From NCBI RefSeq assembly GCF_033096445.1, contig NZ_AP028155.1:997880-1061879 (forward strand): DNA of 64,000 nucleotides, in the 5' to 3' direction. Source of the DNA: Butyricimonas faecihominis (GTDB lineage: Bacteria > Bacteroidota > Bacteroidia > Bacteroidales > Marinifilaceae). The position numbers were made by a program, and so were the translations under genes. This document shows positions 35,458-44,270 of the stretch, one piece after another (position 1 is the stretch's first letter; the number at the start of each line of letters is the position of its first letter). Below the pieces are notes generated by a model that was given only the letters and a program-made list of their open reading frames with translations, was not told the DNA's origin and searched no databases.

Positions 35458-36054
35458 TTATATATTATTGTCCGTGATCGAAATATCCCCCAGTTTTACT
35501 TCGTAATACGTGCCTTCCGGCTTTTGAATTGGAACAAGTATGATCTGTATGTTCTTTTGCACGACATCGGAATAGGGACGATCACCTTCTCCCATAAACT
35601 TTTGGCTCATGGAAACCACAGCCTCGTACTTCCCATCCGGACGTTTCTTGAAATTAGAAATGAAAAAAACATCATAAAAACGGATCGTCACTTTATCGTA
35701 CACTTTCTCGGACAAGAAAGCAAGTTTCACCAAATACTGACGAACTTTTAGTTTCCGGGGCTTGGGCCGGGATGTTGAATTTACCTCTACGATACGGTTT
35801 TCATCTGAAAATAGACGTACGGCATTTTCGACTGCCGCGTTCTTGGCTGTTTTAGAAGTATTCTGATCGTTCTTCACCAAGACTTCCAGATAATTCTGTA
35901 ATGACTGTATCTTGTTTATGGCCTGCTTTTTAAATTCCTCACCACTAATCTCGTTCGATGGGAATAACTTATTCCTGAAAGTCTGGGCAGAAGTACTCAA
36001 AACGGCCAGCGTACAGACGCACGTGAATAGTAAAACTCTCTTTATCATAGTCAT
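35458..36054 (-). CDS. Exported protein of unknown family
   Basis: The 198-residue protein has a signal peptide ending near STSAQ (residue 24; an internal ATG at 36048 is also possible). A helical stretch follows (EFKKQAINKIQSLQNYLEVL), then a beta-rich domain (KVTIRFYDVFFISNFKKRPDGKYEAVVSM, cut here at FYDVFFISN). The general plan, a helix followed by a conserved beta domain of about 100 residues, faintly recalls the N-terminal domain of the two Sel1-repeat proteins at the other end of the cluster, but I cannot show homology. Only one base separates it from the zinc-ribbon gene upstream. Confidence 0.68.
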   Translation of the reverse strand: MTMIKRVLLFTCVCTLAVLSTSAQTFRNKLFPSNEISGEEFKKQAINKIQSLQNYLEVLVKNDQNTSKTAKNAAVENAVRLFSDENRIVEVNSTSRPKPRKLKVRQYLVKLAFLSEKVYDKVTIRFYDVFFISNFKKRPDGKYEAVVSMSQKFMGEGDRPYSDVVQKNIQIILVPIQKPEGTYYEVKLGDISITDNNI

Positions 36055-36055
36055 A

Positions 36056-36595
36056 TCATTTTGTTACCACTAATTCGGTTATTTTCTTCGCATCATTCTT
36101 GGTCACGGAAATGACCTGATATACTTCCCCCGTTAACCATAAATGATTCAAAAACTCCTTGGGAGTAGAACGCTGACCGATAAACCGGTCCTCCACGCAG
36201 ACGGAATCAGGTGCGGCAAAGTCACTTAAAACCGTGTTCAACTGGGCGGGTGGTTGCGATAAATCTACATGTCCGGCAGACACCTCGCCTAAGTTTTTCT
36301 GGATAAGCTCTATGATCTGGTCATTATTGGCAACGGGAGTTTCCGGGGTATTAACAGGATAGAAATACCACACAGCAAAAGCCACCGCCAACAGAACAAC
36401 GACTAAGGTAGATATTCCGGCTATTTTTGCCACGTTAGCCCCTTGTTTCTTCCCACAATAGATGCAATATTTATATCCCGGATTCAACCAATTATGACAA
36501 GCCTTGCACGAGTGGGCTCCATTCAACACCAAACCACATTCCACGCAATATAACGCATCAGAATCATTATCATGACCACATCGAGAACATTTCAT
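36056..36595 (-). CDS. Double zinc-ribbon single-pass membrane protein
   Basis: From the ATG at 36595 the protein has 179 residues. Two zinc ribbons come first: Cys3/Cys6/Cys17/Cys20 and Cys30/Cys33/Cys44/Cys47 (CSRCGH, YCVECG, CKACHN, YCIYCG). A membrane helix at about 58-80 and a C-terminal domain of 100 residues follow. Basic residues before the helix (GKKQ...K) put the ribbons in the cytoplasm and the C-terminal domain in the periplasm. It is 25 bp after the 551-residue membrane protein gene. The ribbons probably bind a cytoplasmic partner or nucleic acid. It likely bridges the two sides of the membrane in the cluster's complex. Confidence 0.85.
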   Translation of the reverse strand: MKCSRCGHDNDSDALYCVECGLVLNGAHSCKACHNWLNPGYKYCIYCGKKQGANVAKIAGISTLVVVLLAVAFAVWYFYPVNTPETPVANNDQIIELIQKNLGEVSAGHVDLSQPPAQLNTVLSDFAAPDSVCVEDRFIGQRSTPKEFLNHLWLTGEVYQVISVTKNDAKKITELVVTK

Positions 36596-36620
36596 AACAC
36601 TACACATTTATCTATATACA

Positions 36621-38276
36621 TCAATCAAATTTCTTGGTAAAAATAATCATATTTTCCCTTAATCTATCAAAAACAAGTACAGTATCTATCACTTGCTCAA
36701 AATTATGAGCTTGAATTGTTATTCTAAACGGACAAGTGTTCGATACCCGTTTATTATACATCTGCACCCCCACTTGAATTTCTCCCCGGGGCAACTCGTC
36801 AAAGAATATATTTTCCTGAGGATTCGCTATAGCCATTTCCGGTTTTGCATTTGCATCTACATCCAAAGTTCCTGTACAACCGCCACAAACCTGTCGTTTA
36901 CGCTTGTAATAGATCGTATCCGAACAGGGATTAATCACGAGCAAATCCAAATCATCCGTGCTACCCCACTGCAAATTTATTCTCAAAGAACCTCTTTCAC
37001 CCCGCAACACGGTATCTCGGGGAGGTTCCGCCAATGAATCCGGTGGAACCGGAACAGTCTCCCGGTGCGTAACAGTAGAATCCGGTAAAACAGGGACACC
37101 TGTCGGTCGCTGACACGAACAACTGCAATCCCGCAACAGCCATAATAATAGAAGTAATAACAATATACCCAACAACCAAAGCCACCAAGGTCTTTTTTTC
37201 TTGGGATAAACCGTCATTTGATAATAGTCTGCATCCGGCACGATCTTTAATTTCCCGGGAGCATCACCGATCTTCATTTTCACTTTTTTAGTTCCCCAGA
37301 CATCATGCAGATAGAAATTACCATTCTCATCCGTTGTTGTCCGGAGATTAATTCCTTCCCCCCAAACATGCACGGGAACTCCTGTCAGCACCTCGTTCAA
37401 ATGATTAATTACATGCACCGTCTTCCGGTTATGCGGAAACGGAGCCTCTGCTGGTTGTTTCACACCCAACGGGGGTACCGGAGGCGGGGTTCCTTGTTTG
37501 GGCGGAACCGGGGGAACCGGAGGAGGCATTGGCTTATCCTCTGCCTCCAAAACCAACTGGTATTTCGCATGATCCAACACGTTAAACCCCTTCAAGAAAC
37601 GTTGTTTCGCTTCTTCCCGCACGTCATAAGCCTCGAAAGAAGTCCCGACAGGCAAAGAAAAATTACATTTTCCATTCCCGTCAGTCATCGCTTTCCAAGT
37701 ACGTTCTCCTTGCTTGAAATGCAGTAAAACTTGGCTTGCCGGAGTTCCATCCGTATAAATGCAATCGATCATGACATTCCTCAAGGGCCTTATCTTCTGG
37801 ATAATCCCCATTTCTGCATTTGACGTGTTGCTCAAGAACCCCCATTCCGTTAGCACGAAATGTAACGTACCATCCGACAAGCGACTCATGTACACGCAAT
37901 CTTCCAGCGAGGGGATCTCGATACATTGCAACAATAATTGATAAAATGCCACGTAATCGGGATTCTTCACCCCATGATCCGGATTAAAATGGGCCAGCAC
38001 GGCATCAATCTTCTCTTTTAGAGCGGATTTTATTTCGTCCTGAACTTGTGGAGAACAGGACGCAAAAACAACCCGCAAAGGAGAAAACTCTTCCTCGTAT
38101 TCCGTGTACCAGCTAATTTGTTTCTTAAAACGGTCAATACTGGGTTCCGCAAAAATACGATATTCCTCATTCCTTCCTAGATTACTCTTTATTTGACGGT
38201 ACAAAGCTATCAATTCCAGATTGTCCCTGACAATAGGAACAACATGCTCCAATCCGGTTGTCCTCAGTAGTAGCAT
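36621..38276 (-). CDS. Single-pass membrane protein sharing its N-terminal domain with the adjacent subtilisin; DUF2135-like periplasmic domain
   Basis: The 551-residue protein starts with a cytoplasmic domain of about 160 residues aligned by eye with that of the adjacent protease (FAEPSI against LAEPSV; LHFVLTEWGFLSN against VILVLWGFVSDE). A carboxypeptidase-D-like beta unit follows (DGNGKCNFSLPVG), a proline-rich linker (PPPVPPVPP), a second similar unit (DENGNFYLHDVWG), basic residues and a membrane helix at about 364-384. The periplasmic end has LQWGSTDDLDLLVINPC and GTLDVDANA, resembling DUF2135-type domains. Its ATG overlaps the protease TGA by one base (TGATG), so translation is coupled. 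Role: probably a structural or receptor part of the cluster's membrane complex. Confidence 0.82.
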   Translation of the reverse strand: MLLLRTTGLEHVVPIVRDNLELIALYRQIKSNLGRNEEYRIFAEPSIDRFKKQISWYTEYEEEFSPLRVVFASCSPQVQDEIKSALKEKIDAVLAHFNPDHGVKNPDYVAFYQLLLQCIEIPSLEDCVYMSRLSDGTLHFVLTEWGFLSNTSNAEMGIIQKIRPLRNVMIDCIYTDGTPASQVLLHFKQGERTWKAMTDGNGKCNFSLPVGTSFEAYDVREEAKQRFLKGFNVLDHAKYQLVLEAEDKPMPPPVPPVPPKQGTPPPVPPLGVKQPAEAPFPHNRKTVHVINHLNEVLTGVPVHVWGEGINLRTTTDENGNFYLHDVWGTKKVKMKIGDAPGKLKIVPDADYYQMTVYPKKKRPWWLWLLGILLLLLLLWLLRDCSCSCQRPTGVPVLPDSTVTHRETVPVPPDSLAEPPRDTVLRGERGSLRINLQWGSTDDLDLLVINPCSDTIYYKRKRQVCGGCTGTLDVDANAKPEMAIANPQENIFFDELPRGEIQVGVQMYNKRVSNTCPFRITIQAHNFEQVIDTVLVFDRLRENMIIFTKKFD

Positions 38277-40561
38277 CAGTGTTGATTTAATTGTTTTTTC
38301 AAACGCTCGATCTCCCGTTCTAAACTGTCTATTTTACGAGTACATGGATCCGCGAGCAAGGGATTATTCTTCTGAAGATAGGCCATCGCTTTATCTACTT
38401 GCAACAAGTTTCCGATTTGCTTACGTACCCCGTTCCCCGGCAAAGGTATGGCTGTCTTCACTAAAGCCTCCTTAACGTCCGTAAACTTGACATCATCCCC
38501 AAGTGAAAACAGCAAAGCTGCCGCTCCGGCAACAATGGGAGTTGACATACTCGTTCCTTGTAAAAAATCATACTTATTATCCGGGATGGCATTATAGATA
38601 CTCATACCGGGGGCGCAAATGGATACATATTTCCCAAAATTCGAGAACCAAGCTGGCTCGGCATTTACTCCGACAGCTCCTACATATAAAACTTTATCGG
38701 AACGTTTCATCGGGTCAACGACGGTCAATATGTTTTCATTTCCTGCACATTCCACCACCAACACGCCACATTCCTCTGCATAGACATATAATTCATTCCA
38801 GAACATTCCCTCTTCAACGAAAGTAGTTTGCCCGATCTGTTCCTGCACATCCCACGGCAGCTGGTCCGTTCCTTCCCGAGGATTACTTCCGATGGAAATA
38901 CTTATAACCTGTACCCCTTGTTTTAAGGCGTACAAGAAACCTTTGATGATGGCTGACGTCGGCATACTCCCGTCCTCAACTCCCACCTGTATCGGCATTA
39001 CTTTACATCCCGGGGCTATTCCGGAAACCCCCACTCCATTTATGGCTCCAACAACCAACGAGGCCACGTGGGTCCCATGACGCTGTGTTCCCCCATACGT
39101 GTTCACATCCGGCGAATTAGTCATAATATTCCAAGGATTGACACATTGACCTTTCAACTCTTCGTGTTCCAAATCGAAAGCGTTGTCAATGACCGCGACA
39201 ACAACATCCTCCCTTCCCATCGTCACATCCCATCCTTGAAAAGCCCGGATGAGTTTAAAATAATAAGACTCATCCGCATCCTTAAAACCCGGCTCATCCG
39301 GTATTACTTCCGCACCAAAGACGCCTTCCGTGAAAACCATCCGGACTCCCGTCAACTTTTGCAGTCTTTCTTTCCAGACAACAATGTCATCCGTGGCGAA
39401 TTGTACTTGCAGCAAGTTCGCCAGCGTGTCGCAATACACGACTTGAGCTTGATCCGCATACCTTGCATTGAAATCTTCCAGAAACTCTTCTATCGTATTG
39501 TCCCGGTTAATAATAACATTCAAGCGATTACCCACGATAGGACGCTGCAATGTATCTCCCGGCATGGGACGTACATCGTCTCTATTAATAGGAAGGGGCG
39601 TCTCCGGAATCTGTTCCCTTCGGACAGGCGGCACCGGATTCTGCCGATCTCGGTCGCCCGAACGATCTTGGTCACGTCCCGGTACCGGATTCGTTGAAAT
39701 ATGAGTGGTCTCATCCCGGCCTGTTGAACCTCCGCAACGAGAGTTATTCAACAGGAAAAACAATAATAACAGGAGTAATAAGGCTAGTAAAATCCACAAT
39801 AAACGTTTCCACCATTTTCCCCACCAAAATCTCCAGCGAGACGCTTTCTTTACCTTTACATCCTTCGTAACCGTGGTTGTTTCATCCGTTATCTTTATAT
39901 CCTTTTCATGTTCCTCCACGTTTTTGTTTATCTCCTTATTCTTTTCGGGAATAGGCGGTGGAGTAACAACAGGTTCTTTCACGTCTCCCGTGATACCAGT
40001 AGTTCCGATTTCCGGCACAGGCGGAGGCGTCACCTTCGTCGGAGGTTCCGGGGGTGTCACTTGGGGACGGAATCGACTCAATGCATCCCGCAAGCTAAAA
40101 CTTTTCTTGCTTAACTCATCAGAAACAAATCCCCATAAAACCAAGATCACTTGCCCGTTACCCCAATAAATAGATTCATATCCCGGGACTCGGAAGGCCA
40201 GATGCAGAATCTCGCCCATCTGCTTGTGGGAAGTCTCCCCGCTTTGCAATAACTGATCTGCGAATGCTGTCACTTTTTCCAAAATCCCAGAGAGTTGATT
40301 GGCAGCCTGCTCTTGTTCCTCCGGCCCGAGTTTATCAAAAGATCGGTATTCCTCCACGTTCTCGGCATACCAAACCCCGTATCGAACTCCATTTTCACCA
40401 TCCATCACGGAAGGTTCTGCCAGCACGTTTGCAAACTCTCGCCCGAATTGAGAACCTAGCAAATTCTTAATTGACGCATATCGGCCGAAAACCGTATCAC
40501 CATACCACAGTAGAGGACGATAATTCTCTAATTTTATCTTAAACAACTCACGACTTTTCAT
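38276..40561 (-). CDS. Membrane-anchored subtilisin-like serine protease (S8) with cytoplasmic N-terminal domain
   Basis: From the ATG at 40561 (four bases after the SrfC-like stop) the protein has 761 residues. The cytoplasmic N-terminal domain (about 1-150) matches that of the next gene, then a proline-rich linker with PPPVPEIG and TPPPIPEK, basic residues (KKASRWRFWWGKWWKR) and a membrane helix at about 254-275. The S8 domain has triad D459 (VAVIDNAFD), H498 (RHGTHVASLVVG) and S671 (QGTSMSTPIVAG). A coiled tail (RKIDSLEREIERLKKQL) ends it. The positive-inside rule puts the protease in the periplasm. It probably processes an envelope protein, perhaps on a signal from the cytoplasmic ATPase/GTPase pair. 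Confidence 0.92.
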   Translation of the reverse strand: MKSRELFKIKLENYRPLLWYGDTVFGRYASIKNLLGSQFGREFANVLAEPSVMDGENGVRYGVWYAENVEEYRSFDKLGPEEQEQAANQLSGILEKVTAFADQLLQSGETSHKQMGEILHLAFRVPGYESIYWGNGQVILVLWGFVSDELSKKSFSLRDALSRFRPQVTPPEPPTKVTPPPVPEIGTTGITGDVKEPVVTPPPIPEKNKEINKNVEEHEKDIKITDETTTVTKDVKVKKASRWRFWWGKWWKRLLWILLALLLLLLLFFLLNNSRCGGSTGRDETTHISTNPVPGRDQDRSGDRDRQNPVPPVRREQIPETPLPINRDDVRPMPGDTLQRPIVGNRLNVIINRDNTIEEFLEDFNARYADQAQVVYCDTLANLLQVQFATDDIVVWKERLQKLTGVRMVFTEGVFGAEVIPDEPGFKDADESYYFKLIRAFQGWDVTMGREDVVVAVIDNAFDLEHEELKGQCVNPWNIMTNSPDVNTYGGTQRHGTHVASLVVGAINGVGVSGIAPGCKVMPIQVGVEDGSMPTSAIIKGFLYALKQGVQVISISIGSNPREGTDQLPWDVQEQIGQTTFVEEGMFWNELYVYAEECGVLVVECAGNENILTVVDPMKRSDKVLYVGAVGVNAEPAWFSNFGKYVSICAPGMSIYNAIPDNKYDFLQGTSMSTPIVAGAAALLFSLGDDVKFTDVKEALVKTAIPLPGNGVRKQIGNLLQVDKAMAYLQKNNPLLADPCTRKIDSLEREIERLKKQLNQH

Positions 40562-40565
40562 ACCC

Positions 40566-43364
40566 TTAATCTTCCTGTATCGAATGAATAATCTCACCTA
40601 GTTTAGACATCGACTTCAAATTCGATTTATTATCTACTTTACTCTTGAAGTAAACATTGGCCACGAACGATTCCACCAAACCGGTTCGCCAGCTCTGGGC
40701 AATATCCATTCCTTCCTCCCCCGGAGTAAATATCGGTGTACCGGATGATTTCTGAACCGGACGTTCTGATACAGGAACCCATATCCATCCCAAAGAGAAC
40801 ACGAATTGATTTATAACGGAAGAGGCGATACGAGTTACCAACTCGAAATTCTGATTCCGAGATACATCATAACTCTCCACTTGGCTCCGAAGAGCATCCA
40901 CTAAACGCTCTTTCAACCCTACCCGTTCATAATTATCTTTCAGCACCCCCACAACCTGTACAAAGGCCACCGGGTTCACAATACAAAACTCCTCCTTCAA
41001 ACGAGAACTGTCCATACTGTCTATATGCCTCAACCACTCCCCTACCAGACGATTTACAAACTGGTACACCGGATCATTCTCTTTTGTCCGATCGTAGAAA
41101 GCCAAAGCATGTAAATCAGCCTCATCAATGCCTGCCTCTCCGATCACCTCCAGCAACATTTTTTCATCATCAATATCCGTAACCGTCTTTAACTGTGAAA
41201 TAATTTCCTCGTAACGAGTTTTCCCGGGGACAACTTGAATACCGTAACTATCCAGTAAATCTACCAATACTTGGTTATCCGACACGTTTACTTGATTCAC
41301 CTCTTTCTGTACCGCGAACTGCCCGTTCACGAACTCTTGGTACACTCTTCTCGCCACATAATCCGGACAAGACAAAGCGGTAATAAATTTCCCTGTTCGC
41401 TGCTCGGAGATCATCTTGCCAATCAGTAGGTTAGTCTGTAAAGCATTCTTTTTCGCCTTACTCAACTCCACTTCAATATTTCCCCCCACGTAATACTGTT
41501 CCAATTCATTCAGCACGATCTTACGCACCTGTTCCACGGCATCCTCTATTTGTTTTTTCTTGATACGGGGATCTGTTACCGGGGTCAGGTAGGGCATCAT
41601 ATAATCAATGCCACTATGATTCGGCTGAATCATATCATCCCAACAAGCCTCCGGCTTATCCACCAAAGAACGTACATTCTCGTCGGTCACGAAGGACTCC
41701 CTCATATAACTCATCATAACTTCGAACTCATCCTTTAATCCCTCTTCCCACACGTGGGTTTCCCCTCCCCGGTTCTTAAAATAAGCTTTAGAGAACATTG
41801 GATTTCTCAAAATGAAAACATTCTTGAATGAATCCTTATCCGTCCATTTTTTGGTCCATACGTCTGTCATCTGCTTCGTGTAGGCCTGACTGAAATTATC
41901 ATCAAAACGGCCATTCCATATACTGTAATACCCCTCTTTTTTCATGGCATTTCCCTTATCAAATGCCGTGTTGAACTTAGAAAGGATAACAAACAACGGA
42001 TTAGCGTAATCCTGTCCGGTCAACATCTTCGTATCGCTCTCTTTACGGGCACGAGCCTCCGGACTTTCCCCATGTATTCCATGAATCCACTCCAGAATCA
42101 AATGCGGCAACTGTGCCACCTCGTGATTACCATCTCCCAGAACCAAGCACAAGGAACTGATACCAAAGTTTAAACTATAATAATCAAACAGGTAAGACAC
42201 CCGCCCCCGCAAAAACACTTTCAACTGATCCTCAAATCCCTTCACGACGAAATCTCTCTCTTTGAACATATCAGCCGAGCGTTCTCCCGGGAAATCCAAT
42301 ATATCTGCATTCTTCAGAAAATCACGACTATGATCTTCCAACACGTTCGTGGGTAATGTCAACACCAATTCGGAAATAAGCGCGCTCAATATCGTCCGAT
42401 CTATATTCGCCAACTTACCACCGGCAGAAACTTCCAGTGATTTGGTTCGCACTCCCGTCCGGGCATTCTTCCGGCACCATTCCTCTTCACTCTCCTTGAT
42501 CTCGGAGTAACGACTCACGTCGATGATAGAAACTTCTCTCGGAACCAAAGCGTCAAAACCGACATAAGCCATATTGGCAAAATTCAACGTACTCAATCCC
42601 CGGCTCAACAAAATAAACAAATCATTGAAGAAGTCATGCTTACCCCACACGAACTGCAACAATTCATACCGTTTATCCCAAGACACGTATGGCAATATCT
42701 CAGCCGCCCTTTCCCAGAAAGACATCTCGTCCAACGTGCGAATGATATATTTATCGCCTAACTTCATGGATAAATACTCCTTGATACCCATGATCTGGTC
42801 TTCGTCGATCTCCGGATAAGGCGTCTCCCGCATCTCTCCCCTCAAATCAGCCAACACCTTTTCCACCTCTCCCAGCAATTGCTCTCTCGGGCAAGTTGCG
42901 GGTTCTATAATATTTTTATGAAATCCCACGGCAATAATCTTCACCAAATCCACCTGACTGAACAATTTCACCATAATCGGCTTATCCGCCGGTTGTCCCA
43001 CGTGTCGCTCCACGGTGAATCGAGTAACTAGTCCGGTAGATTCTTTTCCGCCGGGAGGATTGATCTGATCTGTAAAATCATACATTTTCCCGGTCGCATC
43101 GTCCGCCACGTACATCACTTCATCGCTGGAACTCTTTGCCAACAGCCCCACCATAAAAGACTTACCCGCCTGACTGGGACCGAACAAAGCCACGGCCGGC
43201 TTTAAATGTGTTGCCCGTTCCAACTTCTTAATCTCCCGGTTTAACTTTTTCAGTTTAGCAAGGGAGGCTCGCTGCTTTTCTTCGGATGCAAACTCTTCCA
43301 TCCACCGGAGGGCAGAACTTATTCCTCGTCCAACGATCTGGCATTTAGCAACTATATCTTTCAT
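40566..43364 (-). CDS. SrfC-like P-loop protein (putative bacterial virulence-factor family)
   Basis: The 932-residue protein has a P-loop GPSQAGKS at residues 62-69 after a helical start, and an acidic motif in the switch region (DILDFPGERSADMF, a DxPG form of the GTPase G3). Further helical parts extend to the end. Layout and length resemble SrfC (PF10139-type), known from the Salmonella srfABC operon, whose biochemical role is unresolved; dynamin-like GTPase behaviour is plausible from P-loop plus long helical regions. No signal peptide or membrane helix is visible, so it is cytoplasmic. It lies 21 bp after the coiled-coil gene and 4 bp before the protease. Confidence 0.8.
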   Translation of the reverse strand: MKDIVAKCQIVGRGISSALRWMEEFASEEKQRASLAKLKKLNREIKKLERATHLKPAVALFGPSQAGKSFMVGLLAKSSSDEVMYVADDATGKMYDFTDQINPPGGKESTGLVTRFTVERHVGQPADKPIMVKLFSQVDLVKIIAVGFHKNIIEPATCPREQLLGEVEKVLADLRGEMRETPYPEIDEDQIMGIKEYLSMKLGDKYIIRTLDEMSFWERAAEILPYVSWDKRYELLQFVWGKHDFFNDLFILLSRGLSTLNFANMAYVGFDALVPREVSIIDVSRYSEIKESEEEWCRKNARTGVRTKSLEVSAGGKLANIDRTILSALISELVLTLPTNVLEDHSRDFLKNADILDFPGERSADMFKERDFVVKGFEDQLKVFLRGRVSYLFDYYSLNFGISSLCLVLGDGNHEVAQLPHLILEWIHGIHGESPEARARKESDTKMLTGQDYANPLFVILSKFNTAFDKGNAMKKEGYYSIWNGRFDDNFSQAYTKQMTDVWTKKWTDKDSFKNVFILRNPMFSKAYFKNRGGETHVWEEGLKDEFEVMMSYMRESFVTDENVRSLVDKPEACWDDMIQPNHSGIDYMMPYLTPVTDPRIKKKQIEDAVEQVRKIVLNELEQYYVGGNIEVELSKAKKNALQTNLLIGKMISEQRTGKFITALSCPDYVARRVYQEFVNGQFAVQKEVNQVNVSDNQVLVDLLDSYGIQVVPGKTRYEEIISQLKTVTDIDDEKMLLEVIGEAGIDEADLHALAFYDRTKENDPVYQFVNRLVGEWLRHIDSMDSSRLKEEFCIVNPVAFVQVVGVLKDNYERVGLKERLVDALRSQVESYDVSRNQNFELVTRIASSVINQFVFSLGWIWVPVSERPVQKSSGTPIFTPGEEGMDIAQSWRTGLVESFVANVYFKSKVDNKSNLKSMSKLGEIIHSIQED

Positions 43365-43385
43365 ATCCTATATCTTTCTATATTG

Positions 43386-44270
43386 TTAACAAACCTCGAT
43401 TTCCGCGTATTTCACTGTCTGGTAGGAAGAACGGTTTACCACGGCAAACGTTCGCCCTTCCAGTATCTGGTTTCCCCCGATAGATGCGGCGTTGTGAATC
43501 CTTAAATCAATTTCTTTACTCTCTTCCGGTGAAATAAACAGGTAATCCGAAACCCTCGAATTACACAATTTAGCCAGCTGCTCCAACACGGCCCGTCGCT
43601 GGGGAATATAAAGTCCCGTTAAGGCCTCCAACACACGTGTCAAGGCGGCATGCAAAATTTCCATTTTCTCTTCCTCCTCACCCTCTTTCTGCAAAGCTCG
43701 CGCTAAAATTCCCCAAGTCTTTGCCAGCGCCACGCAAAAGGCAGACAAAGCCTCGGAAGGATTCTTTATATCCTCTTTCAACAGCTGATTTATGGTCTGA
43801 ATCTCCACGGCTTCTCCGGAGAAAACGGCATCCACCACGACATCAATTCCCACGGATGCAGCCACTTTCTTTTTCAAGCTGTTCACCTCTCTTTGCAAAG
43901 GCTCCAACTTCACCTCCAAAGCCTCTATCTCCCTTTTCTGTCGTTCACAATCAGCCGTTATATCCTGATTAGAAACCTGAATTTCCTCGGCAACGATCAA
44001 TCTTTTCTGCAATTCTTGTATTTCCCGTTCCACACGTTGAACCAGCAACTCCAAGTCCTCCGACTTCAGAATTGTTTTTAAACCTGCTGTTAACCACCCC
44101 GTCACATCTTTCTTTTCCTCCAACATGGACACGTGCAAGTTTTCATTCTCTTCCAGACGTCGGAACACGTCCTCCCCCAGAAACGTCGTTAACCAAACTG
44201 CCAGACGCTCGGCATCGTCCCCTCTCGTTTCCAAGGACAACAAAGCGGATTTTTCTCTTGTCACATTCAT
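43386..44270 (-). CDS. Coiled-coil protein between SrfB-like and SrfC-like genes
   Basis: The 294-residue soluble protein has a central coiled coil at about 75-145 (VQRVEREIQELQKRLIVAEE, QREVNSLKKKVAAS), flanked by a helical N-terminal part and a helical/beta C-terminal part (YLFISPEESKEIDLRIHNAA). I do not recognise a named family. Its ATG overlaps the SrfB-like stop by four bases (ATGA), so stoichiometric production is likely. Its position between SrfB-like and SrfC-like genes suggests that it links the two proteins physically. SrfA of Salmonella is a positional analogue, but I see no sequence evidence of homology. Confidence 0.75.
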   Translation of the reverse strand: MNVTREKSALLSLETRGDDAERLAVWLTTFLGEDVFRRLEENENLHVSMLEEKKDVTGWLTAGLKTILKSEDLELLVQRVEREIQELQKRLIVAEEIQVSNQDITADCERQKREIEALEVKLEPLQREVNSLKKKVAASVGIDVVVDAVFSGEAVEIQTINQLLKEDIKNPSEALSAFCVALAKTWGILARALQKEGEEEEKMEILHAALTRVLEALTGLYIPQRRAVLEQLAKLCNSRVSDYLFISPEESKEIDLRIHNAASIGGNQILEGRTFAVVNRSSYQTVKYAEIEVC

